A DNA stretch of 64,000 bases from Rhododendron vialii (taxonomy: Eukaryota > Streptophyta > Magnoliopsida > Ericales > Ericaceae): positions 25,754,001-25,818,000 of the forward strand of contig NC_080564.1 in NCBI RefSeq assembly GCF_030253575.1, read 5' to 3'. Below the pieces are notes generated by a model. The model ran no database searches. It was not told the DNA's origin and saw only the letters and a list, made by a program, of their open reading frames with translations. Position numbers and translations under genes: made by a program. The first letter of the stretch is position 1. Every line of letters begins with the position of its first letter. Positions 56,831 to 64,000 of the stretch are shown piece by piece.

Positions 56831-59800
56831 AACTGGAACCAAACTGGATGCCCAAAAAATTGGACAGGAGCTTCCTCCACTTTGATATACACCACTAGAA
56901 CCTCAAACACTATTAGTAGGAAATGTTCTATATTTCAATGTGATTGGGATCAGCGGCATGGGGGGGATGAATTGGGGAGCTTTGATTTCACCGTGGAGCC
57001 TCACCAGGTGGAAGGATTCATGCCTAATCTGTTGTCCATGATCAAAACGAAGCTTACGGATGATCAGCGAAGACTCTTGGATATGCCTTTTACTGCAATT
57101 GAGGTAAAGGACGCTTTGTTCCAGATGGATGGTTTGAAAGAGCCAGGTCTGGACGGTTTTGTGGCTGGTTTTTATCAGAAATATTGAGACTGGCTGGGTA
57201 ATGACGTTTCCAAAGCTGTTTTGGCTTTTTTTGATTCTGGGTATTTGCTTAAAGAGTGGAATCATACTATTATCACTTTGATTCCGAAAGTTCCAAATCC
57301 TCAAAAGGTAGGAGATTTCAGGCCAATCAGCTTGTGTAACGTGCTATACAAGCTGATTGCTAAGATGATGGTTAATCGCATTAGGCTGGTTGGAGTCGCT
57401 GATTTCAAAATGTCAGAGTGGTTTTGTGCCGTCGCGCTTGATTCGCTTGATTTTGGATAATGCCTTAATAGCTCATGAGGTGTTGGAATATATAAGGAAG
57501 CACAAGAAGGGGAAGCGATCCTATTATGCTCTAAAGCTGGATATGAATAAAGTCTATGATCGGGTAGACTGGAATTTCTTGTTTCAAGTACTTCGGGTTA
57601 TGAGTTTTAGCCAGTTGTGGGTGGATTGGATAAAACAATGTGTTACCACTGTCTCTTTTTCGCTGTTAGTGAATGGCAGTCGATCGGAATCCTTTGTTCC
57701 AGCTTGTGGTCTAAGGCAAGGGGATCCCTTGTCTCCTTATTTGTTCATTCTTGTTGCTCAAGCTTTTTCTGATGGCTTAGAAGCATTTGCTGTTGAGAAT
57801 GTCTGCAAAGGAATTCAAGTAAGTCCACGTGAGCCTCCTAGTTCGCATTTGCTTTTTGCAGATGATTGTTTTATATTCATGGGGTATGATCTTGAAAAAG
57901 CTTGGTGCCTCAAATGGGTTTTAGATGTTTATTGTCAACAATCAGGCCAGCATATTAATTTTCATAAATCAGAAATGTTTGTTAGCCCTTATATGAATCA
58001 AAATGACAAATAATTTAAGGAGGGTTTTCGGGGTTAACTTTGTTAATAAGCCTGGCATTTATCTGGGGGCTAACATGGATTTCACTTTGACAAAGGGTAG
58101 TATTTTTGCTCGGTCTATTGATAAGAATAAACATAAGTTGAGCCTGTGGAAGGCTCCCTTGCTATCCTTTGCTGCTCGCTTGATTTTGGTTAAGCATGTT
58201 ATGCTTTCTGTTCCCTCTTATCTGCTTTCGGTGTTCAAAGCCCCTGTCTACTTTCTTAATAAGATTAGAAGCATTGCTTTGCACTTTTTATGGTTTGGGG
58301 ACAAGGGTAAAGGTTTAGTTTGGAAAAATTGGGAGGCTTGTTGTCTCCCTAAGAGTAGAGGAGGCTAGGGCATTAGAGATTTGGGTTGTCTTAACCAAGC
58401 TCTTTTAGCTAAGGTGGCTTGGAGACTGATACATGAGCCAAATTTGGTGATTGCAAAAGTCTTGTTAGCCAAATACTGCAAACAGAATAATTTTTTGGAA
58501 GCAAGAGTGGCTTCTTGTGCTTCGTTGGGGTGGAGAGGTATAATGAGGGGGAGGGACCTGTTGCGGAAGGGTTTGAAGTGGAAAGTGGGGAATGGTGAGA
58601 CCATTAATGTGTTTGGGGATAAATGGATACCTAGTAGTAATAATCCCTTTCGCGATCAGAACATGAGGCATATGTCCCTCAGTTCAAAGTCAAGGACTTA
58701 TTTGATCAGCAACGTAGGGCATGGCGAGACCCTTACTTGATGTCTTGTTTCCAAAGGAAGTGGTTCAGGGAATTATGTCCCTTTATTTTCCTTTGCATAA
58801 TCAGGAGGACTGTATTTACTGGGAGTTTACGAAGGATGGAAAGTTTACGCTTAAGTCGGCATATTTGCTTGGGTTTGAAAATAAATATGCCCAAGTGGGG
58901 AGAAGGGAGCAGGATAGATTTCGTTTATGGGGTAAGGTTTGGGGTTTAAAATTGCCTCTTAAGTTTCAACTTTTTATCTGGAAAGTTAATCACAGAATTA
59001 TTGTGGTTAAAGATGCTTTGATTCGTCGTGGTATTAAGGTATTGTCTGAGTGTGCTCATTGCGGGCATAAGAGTGAAACTATTGAGCATCTTTTCTTTAA
59101 ATGTGATTTTGCCAAGAGGGTGTGGAGGGCTTCACAGTTGGCTTTGGATTTTGATTGTGGGCACCCTATGGCTTTCGGGGATTGGTTATCAGGTTGGTTA
59201 GAAAGTGCTCTTGATGATGATGCAATACGGGATTCAATTGTATTACTGTAGTCAATTTGGTGCATGCGTAACGAGGCTGTTTTCTGAAATGATTGTGGTT
59301 CCATTGATAATGCCTTGTCTTTCTTTTCAGGCACACTTAACCTTTGCAGGTCTATACGCCATGGATTCTCTCCAAAGGAGTGGGGCTATTGATGGACAAG
59401 GAATGGGAACAGAGGGTATGAGTACTGGAAAGGACGCCTGCTTTCTGTATGTAAAAGGTGGTTTCAATGCGGACAATCAACCCTTTGAAATTTTTATGAC
59501 GGATGGGGCTTGGGATAAGGCTTCAGGAAGAGGGGCAGCTGCTTACGAGCTGGAGGTGCAGAGGAAGGTTTGTTTCAGGTTTCTGTTTCCCACGCTTCAT
59601 CAGCTTCTTTGGTGGGAGATTAGAGCAGGGCTGCTGCTTCTGGAATGGACTATTAGTAGTAGTGGGAGAATCACTAATATTTGTAATTCATACGGACAGT
59701 CTAGTGCTAGTTCAGGGTCTGTTGAACCCTTCTCTTTTAAGTATGGCTTTGTGTGATTTTCGTTTGTTGTGTGCTTCTTTTCATGTTGTTAAAGTATCAA

Positions 59801-59929
59801 TACTATAATAATCAAGGCGGCTCATGATAGAAACGTTAAAGTAATGTATTGTTTTGTGTTTCTTTTTAATAGGAGATGATCTTTCTGTCAAAAAGACAAA
59901 TATAAATATTTTTGTTTGACAAAAAAAAA
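56830..59929 (+). pseudogene. 5'-truncated L1-type LINE (RT, zf-RVT, RNase H)
   Basis: Homology starts at about 56830 (NWM...DRSFLHF, the region just before RT) and continues with FTAIEVKDALFQMD and WNHTIITLIPKVPNPQKVGD, then FRPISLCNVLYKL. The RT core follows: GLRQGDPLSPYLF and HLLFADDCFIF (catalytic DD). Then come thumb and zf-RVT regions (CAHCGHKSETIEHLFFKCDF) and a C-terminal RNase H-like stretch (MTDGAWDKASGRGAAAYE, HTDSLVLVQGLLNP), as in plant L1 elements. The endonuclease domain is missing. Stops at about 57185, 58366, 59250 and 59288, with frameshifts near 57400, 58010, 58735 and 59565, make it inactive. The A-rich end TTTGACAAAAAAAAA at 59915-59929 fits the LINE 3' end. Confidence 0.9.
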
Positions 59930-60455
59930 GAGAAGATAAATATAACAAACCATCACCATTTTTTTTTTGTTCTTTTACTTTTTCCAATAACATTTAACAG
60001 GGGAAAACCCAACAATTTTATTAGTTGAACACTTTGTGGGACCAAAAAAGGATACTAATTACTGAAAGATTATTTATTCTTTTTTGAACGGAAAAGATTA
60101 TTTATTCTTAAAAAAAAAAATGTGTTTTCTCAGAAGTTCAAAGGGCTGAACTGGAGCGCGACCAAAAAAAAAAAAGTTTGAAAGCAAATGCACCATGAAC
60201 AAAGATGTTCAGAAGTCAAAGCAAACAAGAATGTACAACACTTTAGAATTGAAAATTCAGTAGCCAGTTAGGCTGTCAAAGTTAAAATTTAGCGAAATTT
60301 ATGGCGTAGTGGTGTTTCATTCGTAAGCTAAAGTTGTCAAAAAATGAACCAAATGAAAACAGTCATCGTTGGTTTTGGTGTCAAATTTGACAGCAATTAT
60401 GGTTTTGACAAATCTGTCAAGTCATACAAGCCAATAGATTTGCATCCAAATTGAG
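59930..60455. other. Intergenic, AT-rich
   Basis: Poly-A and poly-T runs; no gene seen. Confidence 0.5.
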
Positions 60456-60651
60456 GATAAATTTTTGGGTGCCACGCAGCTACCACACACATGGTATTCC
60501 GTCGGCGATTCTAGCCGTCCAAATGTTTGTTAGACAGTTAGGATTTTTTTTGAGAGAGAGTAAATCTGAGCCGTCCAAAACACGTTTGAATGGCTGGGAT
60601 CACCAATGAATACCACCACGTGGTACCTACTCGGCACCCAAAAATTTCTCC
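60456..60651. mobile_element. Foldback MITE with 8-bp target duplication
   Basis: Left arm GATAAATTTTTGGGTGCCAC and inverted right arm GGAGAAATTTTTGGGTGCCG; inner TACCACACACATGGTATTCC pairs with the right-arm GAATACCACCACGTGGTA. AAATTGAG occurs at 60448-60455 and 60652-60659. Confidence 0.85.
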
Positions 60652-60924
60652 AAATTGAGATATATTTAATCAAATAGTTAGAGTATGATATTGTACTGAA
60701 ATGACACCAAATCGGTTAAAAAATAGTGCTACTTTTTAATCTTTTTGACACTTAAAAAGCCTTAAATTGAGTTGGATCTTATTTTGGTACAAGCTAGTGA
60801 AATTGCTCTAGGCAAAGAAAAGCTGGGAAGGAAGCTCAGTATTTATGTTTCCTCGCGGGCCCAGAACGATGACCCAAAAGTCTCTCATTTAACATTACTC
60901 GAGTGTGGTAACTCATGCACAGTA

Positions 60925-61060
60925 GAACTTCACAAAATACAAAGTCTTAGAGCAAGTACAAGTACATAAGAGTAGGTAAAGTGCAATTTTAAGAACTTCA
61001 CAAAATACAAAGTCTTAGAGCAAGTACATAAGAGTAGGTAAAGTGCAATTTTAAGCATTT
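60925..61060. repeat. Tandem duplication, about 68-bp unit
   Basis: GAACTTCACAAAATACAAAG onward is repeated at 60993, the second copy lacking one AGTACA step. A copy-slippage event of recent look. Confidence 0.85.
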
Positions 61061-61309
61061 TAGAGAGTCAAAAACACCCCTAGCATAGGTAAAGTGAAAG
61101 CTAAAATACATTTGGTGGAAATACTCTCACTTTACACGGACGATTTGAAAAACAACTGAACTGCAAACACACAAATCGTCTTCTTTTAGATCCGCAAACA
61201 AATCGTCTTCGTTCTTCTATGGAGGTTGCTGGAATTGTCTTCGTTCTTCAAAGGGTTTCTATTGACGTTGATCGCTAGAATTGATCTTCAACAGAGGTCT
61301 AGCGACCTC

Positions 61310-61446
61310 GATCTCACCTGGCCGGTGTTCGAACACCTCCTCAATCTCGTTTTGGGCTGAACGAAACCGATCTTGATCTCACTTGACCGGTGTTCGAACA
61401 CCTCCTCAATCTCGTATCTCGTTTTTGGGCTGAACGAAACCCATCT
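61310..61446. repeat. Tandem duplication, about 65-bp unit
   Basis: GATCTCACCTGGCCGGTGTT and GATCTCACTTGACCGGTGTT begin two copies that share CGAACACCTCCTCAATCTCG and GGGCTGAACGAAACC. The second copy has an extra TATCTCG. Confidence 0.85.
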
Positions 61447-62150
61447 CGTTGTATATACAGAGGTATGGAGTTATATGTAGATATAGTATATATGCATGTA
61501 TAATCATGTTTTCAAATCGGAATGCGTATCGTGTATTATTTTTTCACTTGTATAGTTCGTATCAAGATACATATCGTGTATCTTGAGATACGTTTGCTTG
61601 ATGAATATGAGTTTATATTGTGTAGTTAGACAATATTTTTGAAAGATGGAGAATGCTAAAGAAAGGAGTGGGGAATGAGAGTAATTGTATTGCACTTAAC
61701 TGAATTTTTTTTGGGGAGACTTAAAGAATAATCCTCGGGTTCAACTTTTTGTAAGTTTTCAACCGGCACTTTTTTTGCACTTATGTTTGCATCCTGTATT
61801 TTTTCTAATTCCAACAATGCCCCTAATATACATTATGTACATGTATATACAGCACCGGAATATGGGACCAAAACATATACTTCTCCGTCCCGTCCCGCAA
61901 TTTCCGTCCAATTAGTTGATTTAAATCCCAAAATTTATGGGAAAGAATCTAATCCTCCCAAAACCATTTAAAAACCCCCCCACCCCCATGGAGCCATGCA
62001 ATCACTTGACGCAACTTCCGCCGAGGGGCTGCTGGAAAGGGAAGTCATTCTGGTTCTCCGGCCCCAACATCAAGACCACTGCTCCGATCTTTCATTTCTG
62101 GCCCCCAACGAGATAGTACAGCGGCCACCCAACGAGAAAATCAGTAAATC
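61447..62150. other. Intergenic, no gene seen
   Basis: TA-rich, with ATACGTATC-like words (also at 63869-63990). No supported coding sequence. Confidence 0.5.
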
Positions 62151-62495
62151 ATGGTGACAGCCACCCAGAAAATAACTGATTTTCCGGGGAGATCACGGCG
62201 ACGGAATATTCAGGGGATCGAGATCACGCCGCCATCAAGATCGGGAATATTCCAGGGAGATCACGCTGACATCAAAATCGGGATATTCAGGAGAGATCAC
62301 GGCGACGAAATGCCGTTTGATGGCATTGTAGGGGTGTGCGTTCGCTCCGTGGTGTCGGAGGGGTGTATGTTTGCTACGCCTGTCAGGAGGTGCAACTTGG
62401 ACGGGGATGAGCAGTGGGCGGTGTACCACCGATTTCGATTGGGTAGTAACTGGTCATTTTTTTTCATAGTTTTTCACATATTCCGATATGAATAA
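62151..62495 (+). CDS. Uncertain 114-codon ORF, hypothetical
   Basis: ATG to stop without interruption, locally more GC-rich than its surroundings. Residues 10-50 contain an internal repeat, from imperfect copies of GAGATCACGGCGACG at about 62190-62310. I do not recognise it. It may be a chance ORF in a short GC-rich leader or exon. Confidence 0.2.
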   Translation: MVTATQKITDFPGRSRRRNIQGIEITPPSRSGIFQGDHADIKIGIFRRDHGDEMPFDGIVGVCVRSVVSEGCMFATPVRRCNLDGDEQWAVYHRFRLGSNWSFFFIVFHIFRYE

Positions 62496-62519
62496 ATACG
62501 TTTTTCGGCCACCGGTGAA

Positions 62520-62775
62520 GAAGTCATTTGTATTCATGTTTTTTTCATGGTATATTCATGTTTTTTCATGTTTATTTATCTATTTTCATGAATAGAACAA
62601 TGTGTATTCATGTTTTTTTATAGTGTATTCATGAAAAAACATGATCGATTAATTTATTCATATTTTTTTGTGGTCAATTAAAAACATGGTGTATTCATGT
62701 TTTTTTTATTAATGTAATCATGTTTTCATGCTTTTTTTTAGTAATTTATTTATATGTTTTCATGAATAAAACATG
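62520..62775. repeat. Degenerate TATTCATGTTTTTT array
   Basis: At least ten copies or inverses of TATTCATGTTTTTTCATG-like words with irregular spacing. Low-complexity AT-rich DNA; function unknown. Confidence 0.65.
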
Positions 62776-64000
62776 ATTGCAAATTTGCTGGTTTTTCAAA
62801 TTTGCTATGAAATCGTTTTTTTTTTTTGGCCACAGAAGCCATGAAATCGTTGTAAGGTACGGAAATAAGTTAAACCCTTGATTTTAGGAACATATCCTTT
62901 AATGATTTAAATATTTGAAAATTCAAAGTCCCCTTTATTCCTTTCCCCTGAAATAAGAAAGGGATGAAATATGGTCAAAATCCATGATTTTAGGTCCTAA
63001 TTACATGCCACCTAATTAGGCAACAATATTTATGCATATTTATATGTATCACCAAATAAGGGTAGACAAGGTATTTCACAAGTGAAAAGGATGAAAACAT
63101 AACAGTTTAAAATGGCCGGGATGAATACTTACATGGGATGAGATCTGAGGATGAATATTTAAATACTCCTTTTTTTTGGCTTCATACAAAATGATTTGAA
63201 CCCATCTCTATTTGTACTGCTCCATGAAATGCTCCATGAAAGACTTTAGTACAAAGATATTTTCATACAAGATAAATTTTGAGCTAATTCTAGAATCACA
63301 CATGAGACTGATTCTCACAAAAAAAAAAAACTCTATCTATTTCACAAAAATATTCTAGAACTAACTAATTCTCACACAAAAAAAAAAACTCTAGATATTT
63401 CACAAGGATATTCTAGAGCTTCTAGAGCTAAATATTTTAGAGTTTTTAAAAACTAGATATTTATATTTTTTTTCGATAATATCTATCATATTTGGGTTTT
63501 GTCAATTGAAACTTTGTCAAAATACTAAATTTAGTTTTTATTTTAACAGCATTAATCATAATTAAAATATAATTAAGAAGTGGATACACCAACAAACTAT
63601 GTTTACATTTAAAAAAATTAAGATGCAAAATTTTAAGTCTCTCAACTGGGGCCTATTACATTAAGGCTTTATATTCTCTTTATTAGGAAAGAAAAGTAAG
63701 ACAAAATACAATCGAAATATGATTCTTTCTTTTATACAAGACCTACATTAGGGTTGAGTTTCTATGAAAGGGTTTGAAAGATACCATAATTAGATCAAAC
63801 TGCTTAGATTAATGCATTTGGAGTTTCATTTTTTGAAATAAGGTTCGATTTTTTTCAAATAAGTAATCGTAGGATACGTATAGAATTAAGATACGTGTAT
63901 AAATCATAAGATACGCAGTCGTATCGTAGGATTTTGATACAAAAAAGATACATGATAGGATGCATATCATTCTCCGAAGGAGACGATACAAATTGTAAGA
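62776..64000. other. Intergenic, no gene seen
   Basis: AT-rich with A/T runs. GATTCTCAC-A(n)-CTCTA and ATTTCACAA...ATATTCTAGA words form a roughly 68-bp duplication at 63305-63425. No gene supported. Confidence 0.5.

Noticed and set aside
55884..56898. Functional PP2C gene
   Set aside because: Two frameshifts, loss of the Asp in the ALGDW motif and no complete frame; called a pseudogene instead.
57390..58368. Host reverse transcriptase-like gene
   Set aside because: Sequence order, stops, frameshifts and A-rich end show a dead LINE.

Overview
This is nuclear DNA of a flowering plant, probably a eudicot. Introns follow GT-AG rules, the single-copy genes have plant-type products (an RLCK-VII kinase and the retromer subunit VPS29), and the rest is dense in plant transposon families. 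There is no operon structure and no tRNA, rRNA or CRISPR locus. The species cannot be named from the sequence alone.

Layout. 1-10714: a young, non-autonomous Ty3/gypsy-type element whose start lies left of the window. It keeps a broken gag and a scrap of pol, carries three tandem-repeat arrays before its 3' LTR, and its 3' end (10714) sits in a decayed F-box/LRR/FBD gene (10715-13446). 14768-17437: a three-level transposon nest. A Mutator-like element with 9-bp target duplication holds an hAT-like element (14888-15855) and a trimeric Cassandra TRIM with 5S-rRNA-like LTRs (16290-17341). 17688-24118: a Mutator/plant-mobile-domain region. It contains two clusters of an unusual TATA-flanked palindrome, an antisense fragment of cytosolic isoleucyl-tRNA synthetase, a PMD pseudogene with several nonsense codons, and the start of a mudrA-type transposase.

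Two intact host genes follow, both on the plus strand. The first is a myristoylation-site RLCK-VII kinase (26491-38625, six coding exons, first intron about 8.8 kb). The second is VPS29 (44252-49754, three coding exons). Their introns and the DNA between them hold MITEs, SINE-like pieces and TRIM copies, including a second LTR-internal-LTR-internal-LTR array (47200-47745) with a perfect target duplication. A short RING-like ORF with a truncated RING lies at 52086-52694.

54861-59929 holds retro-derived remains: a broken coiled-coil TE protein, then an intronless, frameshifted PP2C copy running directly into a 5'-truncated L1-type LINE in the same orientation, which looks like a template-switch chimera. 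From 59930 to the end the sequence is AT-rich, with one clear MITE and short duplications but no supported gene.

The genes do not form a pathway. The main points of interest are the two independent three-LTR TRIM arrays, the palindrome clusters preceding two transposon genes, the captured tRNA-synthetase fragment, the PP2C-LINE chimera and the short palindromic motif scattered through the gypsy LTR. All calls come from reading the sequence; no database search was run.
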